Shown here: positions 8,886 to 21,574 of the stretch, piece by piece
How positions within the stretch are numbered: position 1 is the stretch's first letter
Layout of the letters: every line of letters starts with the position of its first letter
Source: Oreohelix idahoensis
Lineage: Eukaryota > Mollusca > Gastropoda > Stylommatophora > Oreohelicidae
Reading direction: 5' to 3'
NCBI GenBank assembly: GCA_024509875.1
Contig: JAMPIV010016267.1
Location: 62,001 to 126,000, forward strand
DNA length: 64,000 nucleotides
Translations under genes and position numbers: made by a program
The notes under the pieces: model-generated
Database searches by the model: none
What the model was told of the DNA's origin: nothing
Seen by the model: only the letters and a program-made list of their open reading frames with translations

Positions 8886-10904
8886 AAGCGTAAAATATTA
8901 ATAAAAAAAACCGACGAATGATACAACTTTTCGAAGTAGCAATACCACATATTTACGACCTAGTGTCATGACAGTTCTTATAATAAATCACATTTTTTGT
9001 ATGAGCCGGATGTACAAGACAGCAGAAATAAGGCCAGCGTGAATCAGAACCGCTGTATTTTGTCTAAAAACCTCTTTCTGAATTTTGCAGCGCGCGGAAA
9101 GGGCACTGCTGTTTTAATATTAGACAACAAGGGTCAGAAAATGCCTAGATAGGAGGTAGAGCGATCACATTTGGCTTGTAAGGCAGCTCTAGGGAATAAG
9201 ATGTTCGCGGTGTGTTGTAGGTAAACTTCAGGGCATCAGGCCCTGATGACAGTCACGTGTTGTGAGCTGTACACCTTGAAGAGCAGACCCGCTCAGGTAC
9301 TACCGACTCTATCTTTCTCTCTCCCTCCCCCGTGCGACCAACTTTATTTTTGGGAAGTTAAGGTCAACAAAGCGTTTGTCGAGAACGGAGGGACAGGGAA
9401 GAGAAGTCAACAAATACCCCAAGGCAAGACCGTGTTTGCGAGAGTCCAGGCAGGTGAAAAGAAAGGAAGGGGGGGGGGGGGAGGAGAAGAAACGACAGGG
9501 AAAACGGGAGTAGCCTTCCAAGTCTGGCCTGCAGTTTTTTTTCTTTTCCTTTCTAAGTGGAAGTCTGTTACTCCCTTCCCTTTTCCCCCGCATTTTTTCC
9601 CCCTCAGTACTGCTAACGGCCTGCGCTTTGGTCGTGAACCTCCGCACCCCTTGTTTATTAAATGCATAAAGGTGAATTCCGTGAAAGAGAGAGAGAGATC
9701 ACGTGATGTCAAAATTGTTCTGCAACGCCGGGAAAGTCTAACTCAAGGCGGGAAAACAAATGACCTGAATTTGTGTAAAGTAACGTGACGGTGGGGTGCC
9801 TCGATCTTTGCTGTTTATTGAAGTATTGTCCACGACGGAGGCGCATGGTGACTCATGTTCTATTCTGACCTTAAAAATTTCACTTAATCTGGCCTTACAC
9901 GTTTAACTTATTCTAGCCTTAAGTTTAACTTATTTTAGCCTTAAATGTGTTAACTTATTCTGGCGTTAAAAGTTTAACTCACCGCTACCGACAAGTACGG
10001 TGTTAAATGACATTGGTAACCATGTCTCTTCAGTTCCTATCCTACAACCTTCGGTGTCCTGAATCAGTTACTATTGTTATTTTACTTCCCCTGTCATGTG
10101 GTCAGTTGTTCAAAGTATGTCTGATGTGTGTATTAATTTACCACTTGTTACCAGGCTCATTATATTTTGCATCTCTTGACGTCTGCAAAGAATTTCACAT
10201 CTCTCCTAATCTTGTTGGTCAAATAACTGCTTTCTTCTATTTCTCGCAGTATTTAGACCTTTGACTTTATTGGCGGTTCATTCGTTGCATCCAGTAAGGT
10301 TTGGATAAACTTAATCTGGTATCAAGAAAACTTTTTGTAGTACAAATCTACACACATTTTTGAGAATAGGAACTGTATTTATTTGAAAAAAAATCTACCA
10401 CCATTTGCAGATTCCAGTGCAGCAGAGCAGTGGTTCACACATACACACACAATTACACATTTATCATCCACACATTTCGTTTATATTCATTTAGGTTTAT
10501 CCAGACCTCGCGGAGCAGGGCAATTATTGTTTAGAGTTTTAGACACACGTACAACTAAAGTTTATATTCCAGCCTGTTGCAACACCAGGTGAAAAATATT
10601 GTGTCCGTTAATGGTGTTTGTTGACACTCCTAAAATACCGTGCAGATAACGCATCTGTTGCGTGACATTGTGTATGAGAGATGATGTACCACACAAACTT
10701 TAAGCAAACATGTCGAGATAAAGTGGATACGGAAGCGCAGTGTGTCTTGTTGAGGGCATGCGCAGATCTCGTTACTGCTTCTTGACCGGTAGACCTGTTA
10801 GTTCTATGCGTTCAGGTATCTGCTAAAAGAGGAAGTTTCATTCGTAATTACTGTTTGATAGTTGTAATCATGAGTGCATGCTTGAGAAATCGTGCGATCT
10901 TGTT
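8886..10904. other. Unassigned intron 1 sequence
   Basis: No gene recognised. The longest open frame, 9246-9788 on the + strand (180 aa), is rich in low-complexity G and K/E stretches, has no domain, and overlaps equally open minus-strand frames, so it is probably chance. 10007-10264 shares scattered short matches (ATGTGGTCA, CTTGACGTCTGCAAAGAA-like) with 20650-20870 and may be part of an old interspersed repeat. Confidence 0.4.
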
Positions 10905-10917
10905 TTGGGCGTACAGA

Positions 10918-11250
10918 AATATAGAGACAGTCCAGATACAGATCATGAAGATACTGTATATAGAAACTATCAAGATATAGATTATGAACATTTAGACAGA
11001 CAGTCAAGATATAGATTATAAACATATGTAGAAACAGTTCAGATATAGTTTATGAACATATAGAGAGACAGTCAAGGTATAAATTATGAACGTATAGAGA
11101 GACAGTCAAGATATAAATTATGAACATATAGAGAGACAGTCAAGATATAAATTATGAACATTTAGAGAGACAATCAAGAAATAGATTATAAACATATATA
11201 GAAACAGTTCAGATATAGATCATGAATATATAAAGAGACCGTCAAAGAAA
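10918..11250. repeat. 34-bp minisatellite, about 10 degenerate copies
   Basis: The unit is AGTCAAGATATAAATTATGA followed by ACATATAGAGAGAC. Central copies are nearly identical while the outer ones diverge, for example GAAACAGTTC replacing GAGACAGTC. Confidence 0.9.
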
Positions 11251-12465
11251 TGGGCTATGACTACTCAGAAACTATTGGATACGCTATGCAACCAGGGGGG
11301 GAGAATACAAAAGATAGTAGCGTACTCCAAGTCGTCTGGCAGTGAGCATGGGATTAGCTAAGAAATTCCTCCACCTCCCTGAGTGAGCAATATAATGTTA
11401 AGTCTAGCAGAAGTATGACGAGTTTCATGATTCTTTCTCCACATCAAATCAAAAAGGAAACTAACTACGATTAATGGGTAACATTCAAATTTCCTTTAAA
11501 TTCTTTTATCCATTCTTTTTTCAAACAAAAATCAAGGAAGCTGAATGATTAAAAAGAAATAAAAATGTGAAATCCTTGAAATCTTTCTGATTAACCAAAT
11601 GATCAAAATTTGACTGAATACCTGAACTCAGCCCACATGTTAGATCTGCATTCAGATTCATGTACATTATTGAAGATCTCTATTTCGACTTGAGCAAAGT
11701 TATTAAGGAAGATATTGACTCACAGAGAGCCACGTCGAACTAAACATGGAACATAATTTTAAATAAACCAATTCGCCACATGTGTCGATTGGCGAACATA
11801 TCTCCCATCCCTGCTCTAACTATTGCTGAAAAAATTCATTTGCTGGTAGATCCCTTTAGCTTTTTTTTTTTTTTTAAGGCTGATGAATCTGGAACTCGGG
11901 TTTTGATAATACCCACAAGGAAAATCATTTTTATCACGGCGAATTAAACATATACCTTTCTTTATCGTCATGAACTTTCCCTCGGGTTATTTATACGTTT
12001 TTGTCTACCCGAAGCTGTCGTCGCCGCGTGGGTTGCAGACATCTCATTGCGCGCAGTTATTTCTCCCGTGTTTGGATCACCTTTAAGTCTTGTCGAAAGA
12101 TCAGTAACAGAAGATTTCAACAGTGTGAAGCTAAGACATTGTTCTCAGCCACCCTTCACATTTTACCGGCAGAGGTTTACTAGCTGACAGGTGTAGTTGA
12201 GTAACTTTGTTGTACATGATCTTATATTTACATTTTTTTCTTAAGGTAAAAGTAGGGTACCGTGGCAGAAACTGCCGGGTGGAAATGAAAGATTGAGATT
12301 TCACTCTACTGAGTTTCTACTATCACCATCATCACCCTTTAGCTCCCCGGGGAGCATAGGTCTTCAACTAACGTAAAAGTGATTTTGTCGAATCACGTCA
12401 ATACTTCTATTCTACGCAGGCGCCCATTTATAGTCTGTAGATTTTAGGTTCAATAATAGGTTTCT
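11251..12465. other. Unassigned intron 1 sequence
   Basis: AT-rich DNA with a T13 run at 11861-11874. No repeat family or gene was recognised. Confidence 0.4.
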
Positions 12466-12735
12466 ACTAAAAGATAAAAGTAGTCCAGTAGCAGATACTG
12501 ACGTAGAGGAGTGAAGTGTTAGATACTGTACCACTATACAAGATCCAGCATCGAGAATTGGGGTGACCAGTTCCATTCTTTACTGCCTTTTCCTTCTCTA
12601 ACTCAAGAGCCAAGTCTGGTACCCATTTACATTTGTGTAGACTGTAGCGTGTCGATACCGTGAATCGAACCTGGCACCTGTGCCGCGAGAAACCAGCGCT
12701 CTAACCACTCTATCAATCGTAATTCACCACAAATG
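12466..12735 (-). mobile_element. SINE-1, near full-length, minus strand
   Basis: Minus-strand order is tRNA-like head (AGAGTGGTTAGAGCGCTGG and B box GGTTCGATTCACGG), then CTACACAAATGTAAATGGG, GAGTTAGAGAAGG, the AAGTAAAG/GGAACTGGTCACCCC segment, a GATGCTGGATCTTG stretch and the ACTTCACTCCTCTACGTCAG tail. Pol III-transcribed SINEs derive from tRNAs in this way. I cannot tell which tRNA. Confidence 0.85.
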
Positions 12736-12989
12736 GGGAGAGCGGAATTTTACCCTTAGGCGAATGCACACGGGTTGGAAGAAAAAGTGATCCAGCCACA
12801 CAAAAACACACTTTTGTCTGGCCACATAATGAAATATGTGGAACAGTGGTGATAAAACAAGTGCCATTCCAGGAATTCCTTGTTTGGTCAAACGTTGTGT
12901 GTTTGGAAGTTATTATGTATATGATACAAATGTCCGGTTAGTAAGACAGTTGGTTATAGAGTTTAAATTCCAGAATGGATTTCCACCTT

Positions 12990-13245
12990 CAGGTAAAGGT
13001 AAATGTAGTCCCATAGCAGATACTGCCTTAGGGGAGTGAAGTGTTAGAGATTTCACTATACAAGGTCCAGCATCGAGAGGTGGGGGACCAGTTCCTTTCC
13101 TCGCTGCCTTTTCCTTCCTTCGCTGCCTTTTCCTTCCCAAACTCAGCGTCAGGTACCCATTTACAGCTGGGTAGACTAGAGCGTGTCGGTACCGCGATTC
13201 GAACCCGTCACCTTATCCGCGAGAGACCACCACTCTAACCACCTT
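12990..13245 (-). mobile_element. SINE-1, near full-length, minus strand
   Basis: Second minus-strand copy 250 bp away, better preserved. The head reads GAGTGGTGGTCTCTCGCGG with B box GGTTCGAATCGCGG, and the tail GGCAGTATCTGCTATGGGAC is intact. An internal TTCGCTGCCTTTTCCTTCC piece is duplicated at about 13097-13135. Confidence 0.85.
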
Positions 13246-13250
13246 CAGGA

Positions 13251-15780
13251 CATATTTAAATTCCATTTTTGACACCTGTAACCTGTTCCAGCCAGTTGGT
13301 GACACACGACAAGAAAATATGTGCCAATATCTGGAGGACCACTATTTGAAGCCGAAATCTGTCGCTGTTTTATGGTCTCTAAATGAGGCACGCCGACATT
13401 GCTTGATGTCATCATAGTGCGTCACAAACCGTAAGAAACGTGAGTAACCCTTGTTACTTGTTAATGCAGCGAGGAAGGGAACTGGTGTGACAAAACGGGG
13501 CGGCTTCTATCGATCTTTGTTTCACTGCGGCAGTATCTGTACGTTTGTGGTACTGATTTTTATTATGTGCTCTCAATTATCTCACTTTTCTTTCTTTCTT
13601 CGTTATTTTTCTGCTAAGTAGCAGATATTTGAGTATTGTCGAATCATTCGACACTACCTGTAGGTGGTAATAATCACATTTGCTTGGCGCTGCCCATATT
13701 TGTTGGCCATAGGCGCTGCAGATTAACACTGACGTTGGCCAGCGCTATCGGCTTAATCACCGATAAGACATGGGTGCACGAGATTACTTTAGATAAAAGT
13801 CAGATTGCTACATCTCGAACATGCGGTTACCGGCGTGTTTGTAAGTTTGTACACAAGGACATCGGTCATCTTATTACCATATATGGGAGAGTTGACCTCT
13901 GCCTTACGTTCAAAATTATCCGATGTCGGAATATTTTGAAATTACCCCATAACCCGCCCGTTTGAATATGATTGGAGTTTTTGATCGCTCATAACAAACA
14001 AACGCGTGGGAAGGCAGGGAATATAATCTGATCTTTTTCTTAAGCTATTTCATTTGAGAAATCGCTCGCCAAGACACCAGACTGCGGCAGTGAAGAATTC
14101 GAATTCAGAACTCCTTAAAATACCGGACACCTTTTATTGGAGTATTTATCAGGACTTACAATATAGCCCAGGAAAACTCTAACATTTTAAATAAGGAAAC
14201 CGGGACTGAGGAAACTGAAGGACCACACACGAGGTCAGAGAGGGAACTTATTAAATTAACGACACCCCAGACGCGTGTAAGAGGCCGATTCAAGTCTCTT
14301 TTATTCATCTGAGCCAAAAAGTCTGTGAGTCAGGATTGGCGTAAGTTGTGATTCACATTTCATATTTATTACTAACATGTGAACTAACATATACATATGT
14401 ATATATTACCATGTGAATTTTAATATGTGAAACTCGCTTGTCGATGTCAACCTCGGCGTATAGAATGATGATTCACGAACCATCACTGCATGGGCTGGTG
14501 ATTGCTTTATTGCTAGTTTCGTAAAGAGAACTAAAAGCATAAAGTAGTTCCAGGTTCCCTATGGAGCAGGGAGGGAAAGATGAAAGAATTGATGTACATT
14601 CTAAGTATAATAATTACATTTTCAAAGCAGTGTAAATGTCCCTATAAACATATTCACTTCAAAATTAATGTAAGTTTTCAAGCTTAAACCAGTGTAAATG
14701 TCTATGTGAAACTATTCATGTGAAAGTAATGGAAGTTTCACACTTTTCAATCACTGTAAAACATAAATGAAAACATTAAATTTATAATGTGAACACTTTT
14801 CAATCAGTGGAGATGTATATGTAAAGAGACTATCTGTATTATTATCCTTTTCATTTAAATATAAAGTAACTATGAAAGCTATTTTATTTAAATGTACAGA
14901 AAGTTTTATCCCGAGGGATTAAATTTAATTCTCATCGGGGGTAAAGTCTGAGTAATTGGGATGGTGGAATGGGAAGATAGAAACCCATAACTAGGGGGTG
15001 GAAAACGCCATACTCAGAGGAGCGTTTCATTCTATTCTTTTACCATAGTTATTGGTGGTACCAGCAGAAAGTACTAACTCTGGAACAAGAAGGGAACCGT
15101 GGCCTAAGCTTTAAGACGAAGGACCCACGTGGTAGACTCTCCTTGACATTTCTGGGAAACGAGCTACCCCCGACAACCTTGATCAGAGACGAGCGTGAGC
15201 AGAGTGAAAAGAACCAACCCATAAGAAGGATCAGAACCGTCATTGGCAGCTAAATTCAAATATATGCTGCCACTTGAACTTCTTGTAACATCTCACATTC
15301 CTTAAAGACCATGATGATAACTTTTCTTGATTCATAACTATTCAAATTATTTCCAACTGTTAAAACCTAAAGTGATTATTAAATTTTATTATTTGTAATG
15401 TTACAAATTTAACTTCGATTTAATCATTTTAAAGTTACTGCATGCTTGTCTCAGTCAAATTACTACACACTCTAAACAGAGCTATACTAAAATAATAGAA
15501 TTCCACTGAGTAAATCAGGGGTAGGGGGGGCTTAAACGAGCTGAAAGTAATAAGTGCTTAAATCCTTCACAAAAACGTCGGCAGAATTACAGAGTTAACA
15601 TACTCAGCCAAACCAGTATTGTTCTCGCTTATTATGAATATCTTGTGAAGACTCCCTTTGTAATAGAAGTGTCATCACCCTTCTATCTACATCTCTGCCA
15701 AGAGTACTTGTGCGAATGTAGATACCTTTGAAGCCCATATTAGATACTTTTGAGTTTTGGCCACTGTTGGACCACTACTG
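13251..15780. other. Unassigned intron 1 sequence
   Basis: 2.5 kb with no recognised gene. 14610-14830 contains degenerate repeats of a CAGTGTAAATGTC motif with 60-70 bp spacing. The open frame at 13636-13965 (109 aa) has no domain. Confidence 0.4.
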
Positions 15781-15784
15781 CAAA

Positions 15785-15890
15785 GCAGGGGAGGCAATAC
15801 CATCACAACTGGTCATTCCACCTCTCGAAGCTGGACCTAGTGTAGTGAAGTCTCTAACAATTCACTCCCCTACACTATATGACTCAGTAA
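15785..15890 (+). mobile_element. SINE-1 3' fragment, plus strand
   Basis: CTGGTCATTCCACCTCTCGA, GCTGGACCTAGTGTAGTGAAG and CTCTAACAATTCACTCCCCTA match the SINE-1 3' half. The head is absent. Confidence 0.75.
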
Positions 15891-17315
15891 TGTGTGCCTG
15901 TGTTTAATTATTCATGTTAGATTTGTGTACGTCCTGACCGTAGTGTGACAGGGGCTAGGTGTGGCTGAGGCGAACTTATGTCGATGTGGCTACCTCACAC
16001 CCAAGACCCATGCACTAAGAAAATTTTATTAAGGATCGTTTGACAGGGGTTGCAATTATTGGTTTCTTGCAACCCTCTCAGCAGCAGACTTAGCAATCAA
16101 GCAACACAAAGCCTTATAGAGATCAACATTTAATACTACCGAACACCCAGACAGTGTTCGTAGACTTTCTGAAAAACAATATATAAAAACAATGTCTAAG
16201 TGAAAATCAGTAGCATAAATAATAACACTTGCCATTCAGAAAACATGCGCCCACCACAGTCAGCCATGATCAATCATCTACAGGTACCCATTCATACCAC
16301 GCGCTCTATGGTTACGCCATCTTGCGAGAACGGCATACGGCCAAGCTAACAACCCAGCCAAGCTAACAACCCAGCTAAGCTACGTGGTTGTACATTCTAT
16401 AGTAACATTACATTATAATACTAAATATTATAGAAATAATGGCTTAGCAAAGCTATTTAAGGCGATACAGATAACCAATCGAGATTTTACACTGTAAAAC
16501 TATGAAACTAAGAAAGCTAACACTAATTAGCTATAGCCGATCTTACTAATACTTACACCACATTATCAGTCTAACATTACTGAAAAAGCACAGGACTTTA
16601 TTCTAGTAAGCTGTAACATAATAAATTGCAGCACTCGCCACACTAAAATAAACTATTTCGGCATCCGAACCGTGGTTAATAAATATAACAGTCTAAATCG
16701 CGCCACAATTAAATATTATTCAAACCGACTACGGGTCGGATTTACATTAGATCATAGAAGGTTTCCTTAACCCCAAACAATATGGAAATACTTAACCGTA
16801 AAATTTCATTTACACAAATGTAATAACTGAATATGCCAGTTCTAGTACCGGCCACGTGTTATATTTCCTTAACAAGGACCCACGCCATGTCCGAATAGAT
16901 TTAGATCTAACATCACAGCACACGAAATAAATACCACAGAATTAAGTATATACATTTTAAAAATACTACGGCACAAAGATGGTAAACCTAATATCCTACA
17001 TCCTTTCTAACACTGTAAAGACTTTAGAATGTTGGAGAAATATTATATCTACTCACAAGTCCTAGGCATGATCTTGCTCGAATTAGACTTCAGATCTCAA
17101 TAGCTTGTTCTCTCTTCGCGACAGGCGATTGGAATGATAAAGAAATTTCAACTGACGCGCTAGCCTGGACGCTTCTCTTCTCTGATTGGCTGCTACTCCT
17201 TCAGCGGCATTACTAATGTTCTATTTTTAGATGTGACCTAAAAATGGCTGCCACATGCTATGTCGTGGTAGGAGGTACAGAACAACCGACAAAATGGCGA
17301 TGGCGCTGTCACAGT
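15891..17315. other. Unassigned; possible minus-strand promoter-like end at 17050-17240
   Basis: On the minus strand, 17190-17180 reads GCAGCCAATCAGAG (a CCAAT-box match), followed about 130 bases later by CTTGTGAGTAGA, which resembles a splice donor. Far downstream CCTTAATAAAATTTTC (about 16032) resembles a poly(A) signal. I could not recognise a protein, LTR ends or a target duplication, so the nature of the segment is open. Confidence 0.25.
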
Positions 17316-17490
17316 AGGGGAGGGAAGTGGGAGCGACCAGTTCCCTTCCTTGTTGCCTTTTCCTTCCTAAACTCAAGAGCAAAGTCAGGTACTCATTTAC
17401 AGCTGGGTAGACGAGCATGTCGATACCGTGAATCGAACCCGGCACCTTTGCCGCGAGAAATCAGCACTCTAACCACTCTGTCAATCGGAC
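17316..17490 (-). mobile_element. SINE-1, 3'-truncated, minus strand
   Basis: Head and middle only. It has AGAGTGGTTAGAGTGCTGA, B box GGTTCGATTCACGG, CAGCTGTAAATGAGTACCTG and the GGAACTGGTCGC segment. Confidence 0.85.
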
Positions 17491-18257
17491 ACTGTGTAAT
17501 TATAAAAGCTGAAAATGAGATTTGCTGTTCAGAAACTGCAAACAATACAAAAACAAACAAAACTCTTGAGACACACGTTTTGAGATAGATTTATGTCGGC
17601 GGTACGCAGCGTTACTTCACGATCCCGTGCGTTATGCCCCCGATATCTAGCCTCACCCGCTTCTACAAAACTGCTACAACTACTACCACAATCTCTACAG
17701 TGGCAGATTTACTAGTACTGTTACAATATATCTATACACCATAGCTACTTCTACTACAAAGACCGTACGATACCACTTTGTGCCGTGCTACCGGCCGGTT
17801 GTGTGTGTACCCCGATAATTCCCCTGTATATTGTTCTTGCTGGCAGGAGTTGCTTTCCCTGGCAGGTTGAACTCTGAAGAATTCACAGGCCGTAAAAACG
17901 CCGCAGATTTCCGGCGTAGCTGCCACTCATCAGGAATGGGCGCTTTAATATATCGTGTTTCTCCTTCAAATGCAGTTCTTTCCTTGGCCAAATACATTCT
18001 TTCTGTGTCATAGATCAGTGTCACAGACTTTATATTTAGCAACCGGTCTCCTATTTGTTGGTGTGCGTGTAAATACACACAGCTTGCAATGTCGGTTCAT
18101 GTAATGTGTATTTGTTGCATCATATTTTAAATATAAAACAACGAGCGAGAAGGATTTTAGGCGGGTATTTACAACGATATTGCAGCTAGTACATTGTTTG
18201 ATATGCGTGAGGAGGGAATGCAGAGGTTTTGTCCTGACTAATTTTAGTCAATCTTAT
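17491..18257. other. Unassigned intron 1 sequence
   Basis: No repeat family recognised. Overlapping open frames on both strands at 17788-18078 show no domain. Confidence 0.35.
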
Positions 18258-18500
18258 TGTTGCGCGTCCGAGTGGCAGAGCATTTTTAGAGCGTTTTCTG
18301 GTTCGAAACCAGGTAGCCTCATTTTTCAATGTACCCAGCTGTAATAATGAGTATTGACTGTTTTTGAGTTAGGTAACGCAGAGACAACGAGGAACGGAAC
18401 TGGTCATCCCTACTTCAAAAAGCTGGGACCTGGTGTAAGAGAAGTCTCCAACACTTCACTCCCCTATGGCAGTATCTGCTAGGGATTACCTTTACTTAAT
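18258..18500 (+). mobile_element. SINE-1, plus strand, diverged
   Basis: CCGAGTGGCAGAGC, B box GGTTCGAAACCAGG, CAGCTGTAATAATGAG, GGAACTGGTCATCCC, AAGCTGGGACCTGGTG and GGCAGTATCTGCTAGGGA appear in SINE-1 order. Confidence 0.8.
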
Positions 18501-19380
18501 TCTGAGGGTTTACACAGTATATGTATAGATATGCTGTTTATGGAACCACTGGTCTAAATGGGAAACATCTCATGTCTTGAGATGTCACATTCATAATTAC
18601 TTTTATTTTAACAACCCATCATCGAATTACATTTGTTTCGTTACATTTACTTGTTTTTCTAAATACCTTAACTCTAGCCTTTCCCGTTTCCAAAATCCCG
18701 TTGCTAACCAACCTAGATCTCTTGAGATTTCTAACGTGATTGGCGTCCAGACCTCGACCCGTAACTGGCCCTCGGCCTCATTTCTCAGTCTTTCTCGGGC
18801 CCTGTTTTAACACTAATAGCATCCACTTGCTCTGGCCAGTTATTTATTAATCTTAAGGGAATTCGGAGGGAAGCCGTGTCAAAACAAATTAAATAGACGC
18901 TCGGCAGTAGCCCATAGGGCTCCGACTCGGTCTCCGCTGACCGCTTTCAAACGGTGGGGGCGCCAGTGTAGACATAGTCGGCCTAGCTCCGAATAAATTG
19001 CTTCCACCTGGAGAGTGAAGCCGACGGGTAAACCCCTTCAAATGAGCAACGTGAAAAGAAGCTAAGGTGAGCGTCAGACAGCTTAACAGAGATTCTGTGA
19101 TACAGAAGACAGGAGTAAAGGGTTAGAAGTTTTGCGAGGATTAAGGAGAAAAGAAGTGAAAGAATGAGAAAGATAATAATAGGTTCAGATGTAACGAAAT
19201 GTTTGAAGACGAATGCACAAAATTTGTGAAAGATCCACACAGGAAGCAAAATACGTGATGGTACGCGAGAAACACATTAGAAATAGTTGCGGGTACAGAG
19301 TATGTGTATGTAGTAGTCTGTGTAATGCGACATAGCTTGTTATTCATTCATTATCATTCAGCGCCGTACAGAGCATAAGC
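18501..19380. other. Unassigned intron 1 sequence
   Basis: No gene recognised. Open frames at 18577-18810 and 18983-19347 have no domain. Confidence 0.35.
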
Positions 19381-19384
19381 CTCA

Positions 19385-20260
19385 ACATCTTGTATGTACA
19401 CAAAACATTATGTCCTGTGCCATCCCTTCAAGGTCTTGTCATGTCTTTGTTATCCCTATGTCTTGTCATGTCTTTGTTATCCCTATGTCTTGTCATGTCT
19501 TTGTTATCCCTATGTCTTGTCATGTCTTTGTTATCCCTACCCTATGTCTTGTCATATCTTTGTTATCCCTATATCTTGTCATGTCTTCGTTATCCCTATG
19601 TCTTGTCATGTCTTCGTTATCCCTATGTCTTGTCATGTCTTCGTTATCCCTATGTCTGTCTCCAATTCTATTCTGCATTTGTTTTTCGGTCTCTTATCTC
19701 TTACCCCGTGGATTCCAGAGCAAGGATTTGATCAGCTGGTTACCTCAATGTGTTATCCTGTCCAACGCCAGTCTATTTTCTCACCTCATGCTCCAGTGGT
19801 ATTTGCCTGCCTCTTTCCATTAGTCCAGACAGATCTAGTCATGTCAATTCCTCGGTTCAACGCAAGCAGCCATTTACGAAATTCTTTAGCTTTGTGGTTA
19901 TTTATGTTGTTCTCCTTGTTTCACAGCCATACAATAGGACTGCACGAACATGTTTGTTATATGTTTTTAATTTTATGTTGGACTTGATTTCTCTTGAATC
20001 ACCAAATGCAGTGAAAGCCCTTTTTGCTTTTTTTTAATTTTTGATATCATTGCCGTTTACTTATTGCCGCCAAGATATATGTTTGAGTCCACACCAGGTA
20101 GGGATCGTTCTCCGCGTGGGATCTTTTTATTATTTGCCGCTTTTATTCTTGTAAAGTTTGTCTTTTTCTCAGTATATTTTCATACCCAATTGTTGTGACC
20201 TGTTCGGAAGTATTGACAGAATTGCCACACATACACACATTCTTACACCATATGGAGCTG
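19385..20260 (-). mobile_element. LINE A fragment, degraded, minus strand, with internal minisatellite
   Basis: The + strand order GAGCATAAGCCTCAACATC, TGTCCTGTGCCATCCCTTCA, GTGGATTCCAGAGCAAGGA, ATCAGCTGGTTACCTCAATG, ATACAATAGGACTG, ACCCAATTGTTGTGACCTG follows the 3'-to-5' order of the LINE A copy at 49911-50650. It covers the reverse-transcriptase C-terminus and the 3' end. Many stops and frameshifts make it a dead copy. A T-run and unmatched sequence interrupt it at 20030-20155. Confidence 0.75.
19434..19655. repeat. 27-bp minisatellite within LINE A
   Basis: About eight copies of CTTGTCATGTCTTTGTTATC followed by CCTATGT. 27 is a multiple of 3, so all frames stay open across it. The array starts at the LINE A segment that elsewhere reads TTCTTTCCATGTTTTC. 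Confidence 0.9.
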
Positions 20261-20269
20261 TCAGCTTTA

Positions 20270-20628
20270 TTGTATACAAATTGGAATACGGAACTGTCGG
20301 AGTAAATGTATACAGATTGGAATACGGAACTGTCGGAGTAAATGTATACAGATTGGAATACGGAACTGTCGGAGTAAATGTATACAGATTGGAATACGGA
20401 ACTGTCGGAGTAAATGTATACAGATTGGAATACGGAACTGTCGGAGTAAATGTATACAGATTGGAATACGGAACTGTCGGAGTAAATGTATACGGACTGT
20501 CAGAGTAAATGTATACAGATTGGAATACGGAACTGTCGGAGTAAATGTATACAGATTGGAATACGGAACTGTCGGAGTAAATGTATACAGATTGGAATAC
20601 GGAACTGTCAGAGTAAATGTATACAAAT
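20270..20628. repeat. 36-bp minisatellite, about 10 copies
   Basis: The unit is TGTATACAGATTGGAATACG followed by GAACTGTCGGAGTAAA. Units are almost identical. One unit near 20487-20508 lacks about 14 bases. Unit length divisible by 3 gives long artefactual open frames on both strands. Confidence 0.95.
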
Positions 20629-20889
20629 AAGTACCAAGCCCATTAACGTTAACCCACTACTTTCCATTTCCTACCGTCTCTGGTGTCCTGAACTAGCTTG
20701 TGTCTTCAACTTTTCCCATGCCATGTGGTCATTTGGTCGAGGTATTTATGTCTTCTTCTGTTGTTTGAGTTAAACCAGATTCTCGCTTTTCTCTCGCCTC
20801 ATGACGTGCCCAAAGAACTGGTAGCTCATTGTCATGTTGATGTTGAAATTATTCTGTTTCTTTGTTTTGTTTCTTTTTATTTAAAATTA

Positions 20890-20965
20890 AACATTGCCTC
20901 CTATTGGCGAGATGCATCCCATCCAACATAGACACTGGGTCCGTCGGTTATAATAGGGCACATGA
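20890..20965. repeat. Interspersed repeat family D, copy 2
   Basis: TATTGGCGAGATGCATCCCA, ACACTGGGTCCGTCGG and TTATAATAGGGCACATG match family D copy 1. Confidence 0.7.
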
Positions 20966-21574
20966 TCAATCAATTCCTTGCGGTCAGGAATAAGTATATG
21001 TTTTTCTCTTTATCAGAAAATGTGTCTCATTTGGTTTTTTAGCAGTCCTAGGTATCCATTGCGTTCTTCTTTGGAAGAACATCTCGACTGCTAACAGTTT
21101 TCTTTGCATCTGTTTGCTCTTCAGGTCTCATGTGCATAAAGTAATATAGGATTAGTACAGCATATTATTATTATCTTCCTCTCTGCCGGCTGGTTACCGT
21201 GCTTTTCGTGCTGTGGAAAAGCTGCTTTTAGCATTTCTTTTTCTTTCTTTCTTTCCTTTTTTTTTCTTTAATTTTTTTCTTGGCCTTCGTGTAGATCAGG
21301 AATATGTCATCCATTGTTGTGATAGATCCAATCCAAGATAGGTAATCCATTTGACTTTAACGATTTCTCATCTAGTCTATTTCTTTTCTCTGTAACTACC
21401 TTTTGTTGTCGTCTTGCTATTTAGCCCTAAACCTCTGGTGGTGGTGGTGTTGTTGGCGATAACCATGACTACTAGAAGCTGGTGGCCTATGCCATTTTCT
21501 GCTATTTAAACTGTCCCGCCTGCACATCTGTTGCTGTTCCGTCATCTTACTGTTATCCCGAAGCGTCTGATCTG

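Noticed and set aside
9246..9788. 180-aa plus-strand open frame
   Set aside because: Low-complexity G, K and E content, no domain, no splice-signal support, and equally long frames on the opposite strand.
15930..17240. Solo LTR
   Set aside because: A poly(A)-like signal and TG start were considered, but no matching CA end with a target duplication was found.
20158..20773. Repeat proteins on both strands
   Set aside because: A 36-bp array keeps all frames open on both strands. This is an artefact of the unit length.
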